The notes beneath the pieces were generated by a model. That model worked only from the letters and a program-made list of their open reading frames with translations, did not search any database and was not told the DNA's origin. From Gluconacetobacter entanii (GTDB lineage: Bacteria > Pseudomonadota > Alphaproteobacteria > Acetobacterales > Acetobacteraceae), in contig NZ_NKUF01000005.1 in assembly GCF_003206495.1 (NCBI RefSeq), positions 56,660 to 120,659 on the forward strand: a stretch of 64,000 nucleotides of DNA. The letters are read 5' to 3'. The translations under genes and the position numbers were made by a program. Below are positions 9,684 through 19,903 of this stretch, piece by piece (positions within the stretch are counted from its first letter, which is position 1; each line of letters begins with the position of its first letter).

Positions 9684-11048
9684 GTGGCGCAAGAATGGGA
9701 TCTCGATAACAGCGGACTGTTTGGCGAATTCCGCCGCATGGTCCGTACCTCCGGCACGATTGGGGGAATCGCGGCCCGGATCGCCGGGCACAAGATGGGC
9801 TTCCGCTCTGACAAAGTGATGCATGCGGGGGACCTGAAGACCGCGCTTGGCGGGCTCAAGGGGCCGCTGATGAAGGGCGCGCAGCTTCTGTCCACCATCC
9901 CCGGCGCCCTGCCGGAGGAATATGCCATCGAACTGGCGCAGTTGCAGGCCAATGCCCCGCCGATGGGATGGAACTTCGTCCGTCGCCGCATGGCCAGCGA
10001 GCTTGGCCCCAACTGGGAGCGTAATTTCCGCATCTTCGGGCGGGAGGCTTCGGCCGCCGCAAGTCTGGGGCAGGTGCATCGTGCCGTGCTGCCCGACGGG
10101 CGCGTGGTTGCGTGCAAGCTGCAGTATCCGGACATGAAGGCCACGGTCGAATCCGACCTGCGCCAGTTCCGCATGGCGGTCGGCCTGTTCTACCGCATCG
10201 ATAGCACCATCCAGCAGGATGACGTGCTCGAGGAGCTTGAGGCGCGGCTGTACGAGGAACTCGACTACACGCGGGAGGCCGCGAATATGCGGCTGTATCG
10301 CCTCATGCTTGCGAACGCGCCGGATGTCACGGTACCTGCCCCGATCGAGCACCTGTGCACCAAACGGCTGCTGACGATGGAATGGGTGAACGGGCGCGGC
10401 ATCCAGAAGGTGCTCGATGCCAACCCGGACCAGGAACAGCGCAACATGATGGCGCGTTCGCTGTTCCATGCCTGGTACATCCCGCTCTACCGCTATGGCG
10501 TCATCCATGGCGACCCGCACATGGGCAATTTCACCGTGCGCGACGATTACGGCATCAACCTGCTGGATTTCGGGGCGATCCGCATCTTCCCGGCGTCCTT
10601 CGTGCAGGGGATCATCGACCTGTACCGCGCCCTGCAGACCAATGACGAGGACCTGGCCTACCACGCCTATCAGGGGTTGGGCTTTACCAACATGTCGCGC
10701 GATACGATGCGCGTGCTCAATGAATGGGCGCGCTTCATCTATGAACCGCTGATGCAGGACCGCGTGCGCGCCATTCAGGAGGACAACGACCCGCAATATG
10801 GCCGCGTGGTGGCGGAGAAGGTCTATGCCGGGCTGAAGCGCACCGGCGGCGTGCGCCCGCCGCGCCCGTTCGTGCTGGTGGACCGTTCGGCCATCGGGCT
10901 GGGCAGCGTGTTCCTGCGGCTCAGGGCGCGTCTGAACTGGTATCGCCTGTTCCAGGAAATGATCGAGGATTTCGACAGCGCGAAGCTTGCGCAGCGCCAG
11001 GCCGCCGCCGTGAGCGAGGCGCGCGTGCCCCCGCCGCTCGGCGACTGA
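9684..11048 (+). CDS. ABC1/UbiB (AarF) kinase-like protein
   Basis: A member of the ABC1/ADCK/UbiB atypical kinase family, whose members support ubiquinone biosynthesis or lipid homeostasis at the membrane. In order it shows a KGAQ version of the family KxGQ motif, the alanine-rich loop AAASLGQVH, an invariant lysine in VACKLQYP (about residue 143), the catalytic HGDPHMGN (about 275) and the metal-binding DFG. The 454-residue length is somewhat shorter than UbiB proper, and no clear C-terminal membrane pair is seen, so it may be an AarF paralogue rather than UbiB. The start is a GTG one base after the pepF stop, with GGAG upstream. Confidence 0.85.
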   Translation: MAQEWDLDNSGLFGEFRRMVRTSGTIGGIAARIAGHKMGFRSDKVMHAGDLKTALGGLKGPLMKGAQLLSTIPGALPEEYAIELAQLQANAPPMGWNFVRRRMASELGPNWERNFRIFGREASAAASLGQVHRAVLPDGRVVACKLQYPDMKATVESDLRQFRMAVGLFYRIDSTIQQDDVLEELEARLYEELDYTREAANMRLYRLMLANAPDVTVPAPIEHLCTKRLLTMEWVNGRGIQKVLDANPDQEQRNMMARSLFHAWYIPLYRYGVIHGDPHMGNFTVRDDYGINLLDFGAIRIFPASFVQGIIDLYRALQTNDEDLAYHAYQGLGFTNMSRDTMRVLNEWARFIYEPLMQDRVRAIQEDNDPQYGRVVAEKVYAGLKRTGGVRPPRPFVLVDRSAIGLGSVFLRLRARLNWYRLFQEMIEDFDSAKLAQRQAAAVSEARVPPPLGD

Positions 11049-11147
11049 CATCCCGTGCCGCGGGAGGCGGTGCAGGGGTGAAAAGGGGCAATATCTTTGC
11101 CCGTTACCCTTGCGTCCGCCGCCGTTGCTCCCCACTGTCAACACATC

Positions 11148-13385
<2,238 letters not shown>

Positions 13386-13484
13386 CGCACCACGGCGTGC
13401 GCGCCCGTGCGATGGGCCATGGCTTTTCGTGCGCGCGAAAAACGGGCAGGATCATTCCGGATGGCAGCAGCAGGGGGAGCCGGG

Positions 13485-14369
13485 ATGATCGAACTGAAGG
13501 CGGGCGAGGCACGTCTGGGCCTGCTGCCCGATGTGGGCGGGGCGATCGCCTACTGGCGGCGCAGTGGCATGTCGTTCCTTCATCCGGTGGCGGACCCGCA
13601 CCTTGTGGCGCAGCGCGGGCGTGCGGTGGGGGGGTATCCCCTCGTGCCGTTTTCAAACCGCATCGCCCATGGCCGCTTCAGCTTCGAGGGGCAGGAGTAC
13701 CGGCTGGACCGCAATTTCGTGGGCGAGGACAATGTCCTGCATGGCAATGGCTGGGAACGGCGCTGGCGGCTTGACCTGCTGGCCGATGATAGCGCGACGC
13801 TGGAACTCGACCATGAACCGCCCGGTGACCCGGTCGGGCAATGGCCGTTCGCCTATCGCGCGCTGCTGCGTTTCGACCTGCGCGAATGTGGCCTGTCGAT
13901 CGGCATGATGATCGAAAATACCGATACCCGTGACCAGCCGGTGGGGCTGGGCTTCCATCCCTACTTCCCGCGCCATAACGGCCTGCGGCTGGGATTTTCG
14001 GCGCAATCCGTCTGGACCAGCGACGATGACCACCTGCCGTCGCTGCGCATCCCGGCGCAGGGCGACTGGTCGTTCGAGAAGATGCGCGACGTGGGCGAAA
14101 CCGCCATCGACAACTGCTATGCCGGGTGGTCGCGCAGCGCGTTCCTGCGCTGGCCGCGCCTTGGCATGTCCCTGACGATGGAGGCGAGCGACATCTTCCG
14201 CCACCTTGTCCTCTATACCCCGCCGGGCCAGCCTTTCATCGCGGTGGAGCCTGCCTCCAACATGAATGACGCGTTCAACCGTCCCGGCGTGGAGGATGGC
14301 GGCGTGCATGTACTGCCCCCCGGCGGCAAGCTGGAGGGACATGTGCGCATGACCGTCGCCACATGCTGA
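13485..14369 (+). CDS. Aldose 1-epimerase family protein (YphB-like)
   Basis: A mutarotase-fold protein expected to interconvert alpha and beta anomers of an aldose, or to act on a related sugar. Family features visible are the Arg-bearing PFSNRIAHGRF, the NVLHGNGW motif, the catalytic-type histidine in GFHPYFPR and a late glutamate in AVEPASNMNDAF. At 294 residues it resembles the YphB subgroup rather than classical GalM (about 340). ATG 13485 has a strong GGGGGAG site upstream. Its end overlaps greB by 7 bases, implying coupled translation. The natural substrate is unknown. Confidence 0.8.
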   Translation: MIELKAGEARLGLLPDVGGAIAYWRRSGMSFLHPVADPHLVAQRGRAVGGYPLVPFSNRIAHGRFSFEGQEYRLDRNFVGEDNVLHGNGWERRWRLDLLADDSATLELDHEPPGDPVGQWPFAYRALLRFDLRECGLSIGMMIENTDTRDQPVGLGFHPYFPRHNGLRLGFSAQSVWTSDDDHLPSLRIPAQGDWSFEKMRDVGETAIDNCYAGWSRSAFLRWPRLGMSLTMEASDIFRHLVLYTPPGQPFIAVEPASNMNDAFNRPGVEDGGVHVLPPGGKLEGHVRMTVATC

Positions 14370-14926
14370 CGCGCGCGCCCGCGAAGGGCGGCCAGGGAAG
14401 CGGCGGGCAAGGGAGCAGCGGGCAGGGAAGCGAACTTGCGCGCTATATCTCGCCTGCCGGGATGGATGCGCTGCGCGGTGAACTCAATACCCTAATGCGT
14501 GACGAGCGTCCCCGGATTGTCGAGATCGTGTCATGGGCGGCGGGCAATGGCGACCGGTCCGAAAATGGCGATTACCTGTATGGCAAGAAGCGCCTGCGCG
14601 AGATTGACCGCAGGGTGCGTTTCCTGACGAAGCGCATCGAAAAGGCGATCATCGTGGACCCCGCGCAACAGCCCCGGCGCGATCATGTCTTTTTCGGCGC
14701 GACCGTCACCTATGCTACCGAACGTGACGAAACGCGCGTCGTTACCATCCTGGGCGTGGACGAGGCGGATACGGTGCGCGGGGAAATCAGCCTCGTCTCC
14801 CCCGTCGCGCGTGCCCTGATGCGCGCGCGCGTGGGGGACGAGGTGCGGCTTGTGACGCCACGCGGCGATGAAATGCTGGAGGTCATGGCCATTTCCTATC
14901 CGCCCGAGACGGGCGGGCGCGCATGA
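14363..14926 (+). CDS. greB: Transcription elongation factor GreB
   Basis: The protein rescues backtracked RNA polymerase by stimulating transcript cleavage. The coiled-coil carries the acidic tip sequence NGDRSENGDYLYGKKR, with the GreB-type YGKKRLREIDRR. The C-terminal FKBP-like domain follows (FGATVTYATE to the end). It has 187 residues. The excess over the usual length of about 160 is an N-terminal extension with three Gly-Gln-Gly-Ser units, encoded by imperfect 15-base repeats around 14388-14433, of unknown use. The start overlaps the epimerase stop, so the pair is co-transcribed. Confidence 0.9.
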   Translation: MLTRAPAKGGQGSGGQGSSGQGSELARYISPAGMDALRGELNTLMRDERPRIVEIVSWAAGNGDRSENGDYLYGKKRLREIDRRVRFLTKRIEKAIIVDPAQQPRRDHVFFGATVTYATERDETRVVTILGVDEADTVRGEISLVSPVARALMRARVGDEVRLVTPRGDEMLEVMAISYPPETGGRA

Positions 14927-14971
14927 AAAACCGGCCGTTGCCGCTGGCTGTGGCGGGGCTTACACATTATG

Positions 14972-14988
14972 ACGTTTTTCAAGAACGT
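14972..14988 (+). promoter_or_regulatory. Inverted repeat ACGTT-N7-AACGT upstream of gshB
   Basis: A perfect 5-bp inverted repeat with 7-base spacing lies in the only AT-rich patch between greB and gshB, about 60 bases before the gshB start. A weak TATTAT (14996) follows. It is a candidate operator; the regulator is unknown. Confidence 0.35.
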
Positions 14989-15047
14989 TATTTCGTATTA
15001 TTACACGGTCGGAGTATCCGTCCCGTAGCCCGTCCGGAGGCCCACCC

Positions 15048-16046
15048 ATGTCGCGCCCACTGAAAATAGCGGTCCAGATGGATCCGCTTGGTGCCATAGA
15101 CATCAACGGCGATTCGACCTTCGCCCTGATGCTGGAGGCGCAGGCCCGGGGCTACGAACTCCATGTCTACCAGGTGGAGACGATGAGCCTGAGCGAGGGA
15201 CGCATCTCGCCGGAGGGGACGCGGCTTGAACGGCTTGTCGCGCGGGCGCGCCGCGTGCAGGTGCAGCGCGTCGCGGGCGCACATGCGACCTATGGGGAGG
15301 AGCATGTCCTCGACCTCGGCAGCATGGACGTGATCCTGATGCGTCAGGACCCGCCCTTTGACATGGCCTACATCACCGCGACCCATATGCTTGAGCATGT
15401 CCATGGCGTGGGTCCGGGGCGTGCGCTGGTGGTCAATGATCCCGTATCCGTGCGCAATGCGCCAGAAAAGCTGCTGGTGACGCATTATCCCGACCTGATG
15501 CCGCCCACGCTGGTGACATGGGATGTGCGCGCCATCCGCGATTTCCGCGCCAGGTGGCGCGACATCATCGTCAAGCCGCTGTTCGGCAATGGCGGCGCGG
15601 GCGTCTTTCGCATCCGCGAGGACGACCCCAACCTCAATTCCCTGCTGGAGATGCACTTCGCCCGCTCACGCGAGCCATTGATGATCCAGCGCTATGAACC
15701 CGCCGTGCGGCAGGGGGACAAGCGGATCATCCTGGCGGACGGGCACCCGATCGGCGCGATCGACCGTGTCCCGGCCGAAGGGGAGGCACGTTCGAACATG
15801 CATGTCGGCGGGCGGGCGGTCAAAGCCACCCTGACGCCGCGGGATCACGAAATCTGTGCCGCGATCGGTCCGTTCCTGCGTGAACATGGGCTGATTTTCG
15901 TCGGCATCGACGTGATTGGCGACTGTTTGACGGAAATCAATGTGACTTCGCCCACGGGGTTGCAGGAAATCGACCGTTTCGATGGCGTCAACACCGCGTC
16001 CATGCTGTGGGACTGCATCATCGCCCGCCTTGGCGGCAGGGGATGA
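15048..16046 (+). CDS. gshB: Glutathione synthetase
   Basis: An ATP-grasp enzyme that joins gamma-glutamylcysteine and glycine, the last step of glutathione synthesis. The N-terminal domain ([13 protein letters not shown]) is followed by the ATP-grasp lysine in [15 protein letters not shown], the [12 protein letters not shown] segment and the metal-binding end [14 protein letters not shown]. The 332-residue length is normal, and the start has a clear GGAGG. It stands as its own unit with an AT-rich upstream region. The glutathione peroxidase-type gene at 37.2 kb is a possible functional partner. Confidence 0.95.
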   Translation: MSRPLKIAVQMDPLGAIDINGDSTFALMLEAQARGYELHVYQVETMSLSEGRISPEGTRLERLVARARRVQVQRVAGAHATYGEEHVLDLGSMDVILMRQDPPFDMAYITATHMLEHVHGVGPGRALVVNDPVSVRNAPEKLLVTHYPDLMPPTLVTWDVRAIRDFRARWRDIIVKPLFGNGGAGVFRIREDDPNLNSLLEMHFARSREPLMIQRYEPAVRQGDKRIILADGHPIGAIDRVPAEGEARSNMHVGGRAVKATLTPRDHEICAAIGPFLREHGLIFVGIDVIGDCLTEINVTSPTGLQEIDRFDGVNTASMLWDCIIARLGGRG

Positions 16047-16287
16047 GGTGAAACGGGAATGCGGACGGGGCCGTATCGGCGGGCGTATGAAAATGTTATG
16101 CCGTTGCGGGCCATCGCCGTGACGTATGCCATCTGGCGTCATTGCACAGGGAATATTCCGGGCGGCGTCCCGGGATACATAATGGGAATCTAATGCAGCA
16201 GAACGGGACAGGTTTGATTATGCCAGACGCGCAACGGCAGGGCCGGACCCTGAAGACGGTTTGCATCGAAGGGGCAGGTACCATCTG

Positions 16288-16998
16288 ATGAGTGACGTTC
16301 TGCGTGATTCCACCGCCGAAAAGGTGGTCGAGATTCCCTCTCCGCGTTCTGCCCTTGACGCCGATGCGGTCAAGGTGGCCTACCGCCGGTGGGCCGCGGT
16401 GTATGACGCCCTGTTCGGGGGGATCTCCGCCCTTGCGCGCAAGCGCGCGGTGGAGGAGGTGAACGCCCTGCCGGGGAAAAAGGTGCTGGAGGTCGGGGTC
16501 GGCACCGGCCTTGCGCTGCCCTATTACCGCCGTGACAAGCAGATCACCGGCATCGACCTGTCCGAAGACATGCTGGAACGCGCGCGGCAGCGTGTGAAGA
16601 AACTGCACCTGTCGAATGTCGATGCGCTGCTGGAAATGGATGCGGAGGAGACGAAATTCCCCGACGCATCGTTTGATATCGCCGTGGCGATGTTCGTGGC
16701 CTCCGTCGTGCCGCATCCGCGCCGCCTGCTGGGCGAACTCAAGCGCGTGGTCAAGCCGGGCGGGCACATCCTGTTCGTCAACCATTTCCTTGCAACCGGC
16801 GGTGTGCGCCTTGCGGTCGAACGCGGCATGGCGCGGGCCTCGCGCTCGCTGGGGTGGCATCCGGATTTCGCGATCGAGGGGCTGCTCCCGCCAGAGGACC
16901 TGGCCCGTGCGGTCATCCGCCCGGTGCCGCCCGCGGGCCTGTTCACGCTGGTGACGCTCGACCGGCTGGACGACAGCAGTGAGTCGCTGGTGGCCTGA
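16288..16998 (+). CDS. pmtA: Phosphatidylethanolamine N-methyltransferase (PmtA-type)
   Basis: A SAM-dependent class I methyltransferase (236 residues) that resembles the Rhodobacter-type PmtA, which converts phosphatidylethanolamine to phosphatidylcholine. The segment YRRWAAVYDALFGG precedes motif I (LEVGVGTGLALPYY), the acidic GIDLSEDML and the PGGHILFVNHF region, in the PmtA order. A UbiE-like methyltransferase is the main alternative. The start ATG overlaps the stop of a possible 31-codon leader ORF (16193-16288) as TGATG. The AAGGGG further upstream is the only visible ribosome-binding site. Confidence 0.75.
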   Translation: MSDVLRDSTAEKVVEIPSPRSALDADAVKVAYRRWAAVYDALFGGISALARKRAVEEVNALPGKKVLEVGVGTGLALPYYRRDKQITGIDLSEDMLERARQRVKKLHLSNVDALLEMDAEETKFPDASFDIAVAMFVASVVPHPRRLLGELKRVVKPGGHILFVNHFLATGGVRLAVERGMARASRSLGWHPDFAIEGLLPPEDLARAVIRPVPPAGLFTLVTLDRLDDSSESLVA

Positions 16999-17027
16999 AG
17001 CCATCCGTATCCGGCACGATCCATGCG

Positions 17028-17052
17028 CAGCCCTGTCCTGACGGCAGGGCTG
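17028..17052 (+). terminator. Hairpin after pmtA
   Basis: CAGCCCTG and CAGGGCTG form a perfect 8-bp stem 30 bases past the pmtA stop. There is no T-tract, so it may be a Rho-assisted terminator or an mRNA-stabilising hairpin. A further copy of CAGGGCTG follows at about 17084. Confidence 0.45.
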
Positions 17053-17183
17053 TAATGACATTCCCGCGACCGACAGGGCTGCTCACGGGGTCGTTTTTAC
17101 GGATATGCCGGGATATATTGCCGCCTGAAATGCTATATCAGGGCTGTGGCGCAATCCCCGCGTCACAAGGGGAGTAGATACAT

Positions 17184-18587
17184 ATGCCAACAGTCGGTCA
17201 GGATCGGATCGATGGTGCGGGCGCCGGTTCGCCCACCGGGACCGCCGGGGCGCGGGCGGGTTCGGGCGCTCACCGTCACGTTGGAACCCTGTATCTGTCC
17301 CTTGCCGTCGTGGCCGGGGCGGTGGGCGGCATGCTTGCCGTCGCGCTGCAGGCGGGCCTGCTGCCGCATGACCTGCTGGCGAACTGGGGCGGGGGCGACG
17401 CCGATGGCATGTGGGAACGCATCGCCACCCGCCATGGCATGATGATGGTCTTCTTCTGCGCGCTGCCGGCCCTGTTCGGCGGGTTTGGCAACTGGTTCGT
17501 GCCGTTGCTGACCGGGGCGCGGGACATGGCGTTCCCCCGTCTCAATACCCTGTGCTGGCTTGCCGTCGCCGGCAGTTTCATCCTCGCGCTGCTTGGCCTG
17601 TCGGTCGTGACGGCGCCCGCCATTTCGATTGCGGCCCTGCTGCTGTGGTGCGTGGGCATGCTGGGGATGGCGATCAACATGGTGGCGTCCGTCCTGAACA
17701 TGCGCGCGCCGGACATGCGCCTGCGGGATATGCCGGTGTTCGTGTGGGCGCAGGCGCTCACCGCGATGATGCTGGTCATGGTCGTGCCCGTACTGGCCGG
17801 TGCGCTGACGCGCATTGCACTGGACGGGGGCGATGTCTTTGCGCATCTCGACACCGTGCTGCGTGCCTTTGCCGGGCCGGAAATGGCGCTGCTGCTGCTG
17901 CCTTCCATCGGGATCGTCAGCCAGGTGGTGGAGACGTTCTGTGGCGTGCCCCTGCGTGGGCGCATGCAGGTAGTGGGGGCGCTGACGGTCATGTCCGTGG
18001 GGGGCGGCGCCGTCTGGACGCATGACCTGTTCAATGGCGGGCTGGGCGCGTCTGATGGATATCATGCCGTTGCCGAACTGCTGGTGATCCTGGCCCCTGT
18101 CGTCATGGTGCTGGGCGCATGGGCGGCGACGGTGCTGGCGGGACATGTGCGTTCCAGCCTGCCGATGGCATGGGCGGCGGGTTGCGCCGTGCTGCTGGTG
18201 GCGGGGGGCGTGATGTCGCTCCTGCCCGGCGGGATGGGCGACGTGCATGCGGCCACCGTCTTTGCCGCCGTGTTCGCCACCTTTGCCGGTTTTTATTACT
18301 GGGTGGGCAAGATGAGCGGCCATGTCGCGCCGCGCCTTGCCGGGCAGGTCCATTTCATCCTGACGGCGGCGGGCACCATTGTGTCGCTGATGGCGCATCA
18401 GGGGACGCTCGCCGTGGCAGGCGCAATGCTGATGGGGGCATCCATCGTGGTATTCGCCGGGGTGGTCGCCGCGACCTGCATGCGCGGGCGTGGGCATATT
18501 GCCGCCAATTACTGGGGTGAGGGCGCGCGGACGCTGGAATGGACGCTGCCGTCGCCCGTCAGCATGGACAGGGGGAACGGGGCATGA
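17184..18587 (+). CDS. Heme-copper oxidase subunit I homologue lacking the binuclear centre
   Basis: A 467-residue polytopic membrane protein with about 12 hydrophobic segments and unmistakable COX1 signatures: HGMMMVFF, GGFGNWFVPLLTGARDMAFPRLN and FAGFYYWVGKM. My hand alignment to canonical COX1 suggests the low-spin heme ligands are kept (His84 in helix II, His355 in helix X). The high-spin heme ligand is Asp353. Of the CuB ligands, helix VI GHPEVY reads AGPEMA (Gly231 for His, Ala for the cross-linked Tyr) and helix VII HH reads His280-Asp281. The K-channel Lys is Val309. It therefore looks unable to reduce oxygen, although the frame is intact. A GGGGAG site precedes the ATG, and ctaB overlaps by 4 bases. 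No subunit II or III is in the window. It could be a mono-heme b protein, an assembly or regulatory factor, or a decaying relic. Confidence 0.8.
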   Translation: MPTVGQDRIDGAGAGSPTGTAGARAGSGAHRHVGTLYLSLAVVAGAVGGMLAVALQAGLLPHDLLANWGGGDADGMWERIATRHGMMMVFFCALPALFGGFGNWFVPLLTGARDMAFPRLNTLCWLAVAGSFILALLGLSVVTAPAISIAALLLWCVGMLGMAINMVASVLNMRAPDMRLRDMPVFVWAQALTAMMLVMVVPVLAGALTRIALDGGDVFAHLDTVLRAFAGPEMALLLLPSIGIVSQVVETFCGVPLRGRMQVVGALTVMSVGGGAVWTHDLFNGGLGASDGYHAVAELLVILAPVVMVLGAWAATVLAGHVRSSLPMAWAAGCAVLLVAGGVMSLLPGGMGDVHAATVFAAVFATFAGFYYWVGKMSGHVAPRLAGQVHFILTAAGTIVSLMAHQGTLAVAGAMLMGASIVVFAGVVAATCMRGRGHIAANYWGEGARTLEWTLPSPVSMDRGNGA

Positions 18588-19531
18588 GTGGTTCGGTCGC
18601 ATCGGCTTCGGAGAACCCGGCCTATCCGGTTTCGGTTGTCGGGACGCAGGCGCGCGACTGGTTCGTGCTGCTCAAGCCCCGGGTCATTTCCCTTGTGGTC
18701 TTTACCGGGGCGGCGGGCCTTGCCATGGCGCCGGGGCACCTGAACCCCGTGATCGCGGCCATCAGCATCCTGTGCATCTGCATGGCGTCGGGTGCGGCGG
18801 GTGCGATCAACATGTGGTACGACCGCGATATCGACGCGGTGATGAAACGCACGGCCACGCGTCCCATTCCCGACGGCCGCATGCGCCCTGATGAAGTCCT
18901 GGGCTTTGGCATCGGCCTGTCGGTGGCGTCGGTCATCCTGATGTGGCTGGCGACGAATGCGCTGGCTGCCGGGATCCTTGCGTTTTCGATCTTCTTCTAT
19001 GCCGTCGTCTATACGATGTGGCTGAAGCGTTCCACGCCGCAGAACATCGTCATCGGTGGCGCGGCAGGTGCGTTCCCGCCGATGATTGGCTGGGCTGCTG
19101 CGACCGGGTCGCTGACGGTGCTGCCGATTGTCATGTTCGGCATCATCTTCCTGTGGACGCCACCGCATTTCTGGTCGCTGTCGCTCTATGCGTGCAAGGA
19201 TTACGGACGGGCGGGGATTCCCATGCTGCCGGTCGTGCGTGGCGCGCGGCATACGCGGTGGCAGATCCTGTGGTACACCATCATCCTGATGGCGGTGACG
19301 CTGGTGCCGTCCGCGATGCACCTTGCCGGGTGGCTCTATACGCTGACGGCGACTGTCCTTGGGCTGGGCTTCATCTATCGCGCGATCGGCGTCCTGCGGG
19401 ACCGTCAGGATGCGCAGGGCGTCAGCCATACGGGTGACCTGCCCGCGCGCAAGGCGTTCCGGTATTCACTGGCTTACCTGTTCCTGCTGTTCTGCGGCAT
19501 GCTGGCGGACCATTTCCTCATCATGCAGTGA
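18584..19531 (+). CDS. ctaB: Protoheme IX farnesyltransferase (heme O synthase)
   Basis: A membrane prenyltransferase of the UbiA superfamily that adds a farnesyl group to heme b to make heme O, the cofactor of bo3-type oxidases and precursor of heme A. It shows the first Asp-rich motif NMWYDRDIDAVMKRTATRPIP and the second region YACKDYGRAGIPMLPVVRG, with about nine hydrophobic segments in 315 residues, as expected. It overlaps the subunit I homologue by ATGA and has its own GGGGGAA. In a bacterium using a bo3 ubiquinol oxidase (coded elsewhere) it could still be essential, which may explain why this cluster survives. Confidence 0.93.
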   Translation: MSGSVASASENPAYPVSVVGTQARDWFVLLKPRVISLVVFTGAAGLAMAPGHLNPVIAAISILCICMASGAAGAINMWYDRDIDAVMKRTATRPIPDGRMRPDEVLGFGIGLSVASVILMWLATNALAAGILAFSIFFYAVVYTMWLKRSTPQNIVIGGAAGAFPPMIGWAAATGSLTVLPIVMFGIIFLWTPPHFWSLSLYACKDYGRAGIPMLPVVRGARHTRWQILWYTIILMAVTLVPSAMHLAGWLYTLTATVLGLGFIYRAIGVLRDRQDAQGVSHTGDLPARKAFRYSLAYLFLLFCGMLADHFLIMQ

Positions 19532-19576
19532 TGGGCGGCCTGCCGCGCGTGCCTTTATCCAAGAAGGGATATTGCA

Positions 19577-19717
19577 ATGTCATCGGATAACGCCCCTGTG
19601 GCGCGTACCCCGGCCGAGGAATATGCCCGTCGGCACAAGGGCCGTATCTATGGCGTGGCCCTGACGTTTGGGGCGCTGGCGACGATCCTGTATGTGCTGA
19701 GCCTCGTTCGGATCTGA
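19577..19717 (+). CDS. CoxF-like small membrane protein (46 aa)
   Basis: A 46-residue ORF 45 bases after ctaB with a ribosome-binding sequence (GAAGGGA) 7 bases before the ATG. It has a charged N-terminus (EEYARRHKGRIYG) followed by one hydrophobic segment of about 20 residues that ends in VLSLVRI. This matches the shape and ending of alphaproteobacterial CoxF, which usually sits between ctaB and ctaG in cytochrome c oxidase operons. Here ctaG and subunit III do not follow; a repeat element and a convergent gene do. The assignment rests on context, size and the C-terminal pattern. Confidence 0.65.
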   Translation: MSSDNAPVARTPAEEYARRHKGRIYGVALTFGALATILYVLSLVRI

Positions 19718-19730
19718 TCCGAAAACCGAC

Positions 19731-19811
19731 AAGAAGTTTTTGGTGAAGCTTTTTCCAAAAAGCTTCAAAAGACGCCGCCTTTTCGGAAAAAGGCGGCACC
19801 CAAAAACTCTT
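19731..19811. repeat. Nested-palindrome repeat, copy 1
   Basis: An 81-bp element bounded by inverted ends (AAGTTTTTGG ... CCAAAAACTCTT). It contains two internal hairpins: GAAGCTTTTT/AAAAAGCTTC (19745-19766) and GCCGCCTTTT/AAAAGGCGGC (19774-19797). It lies between the converging CoxF-like and Tim44-domain genes. Relative to copies 2 and 3 it is in the opposite orientation. It could terminate transcription in both directions. Confidence 0.85.
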
Positions 19812-19845
19812 ATTCATTCTTCATGAGGCTGCCAGAACCAGCCCA

Positions 19846-19884
19846 TAAAAAAAGGGTGGTCCGACATATGCCGGGCCACCCTTC
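19846..19884 (-). terminator. Terminator of the Tim44-domain gene
   Basis: On the minus strand an AAGGGTGG/CCACCCTT stem, extended by CCCGGC/GTCGGA pairing, is followed by a run of seven T. It starts about 20 bases past the stop codon at 19904. Confidence 0.85.
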
Positions 19885-19903
19885 TTCTTTTGTTATGTGC
19901 GGA

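Noticed and set aside
11060..11147. SOS box upstream of uvrB
   Set aside because: No GTTC-N7-GTTC or GAAC-N7-GAAC pattern was found; only a small GGGCAA/TTGCCC hairpin is present.
14388..14433. CRISPR-like repeats in greB
   Set aside because: These are short in-frame coding repeats (Gly-Gln-Gly-Ser) without spacers.
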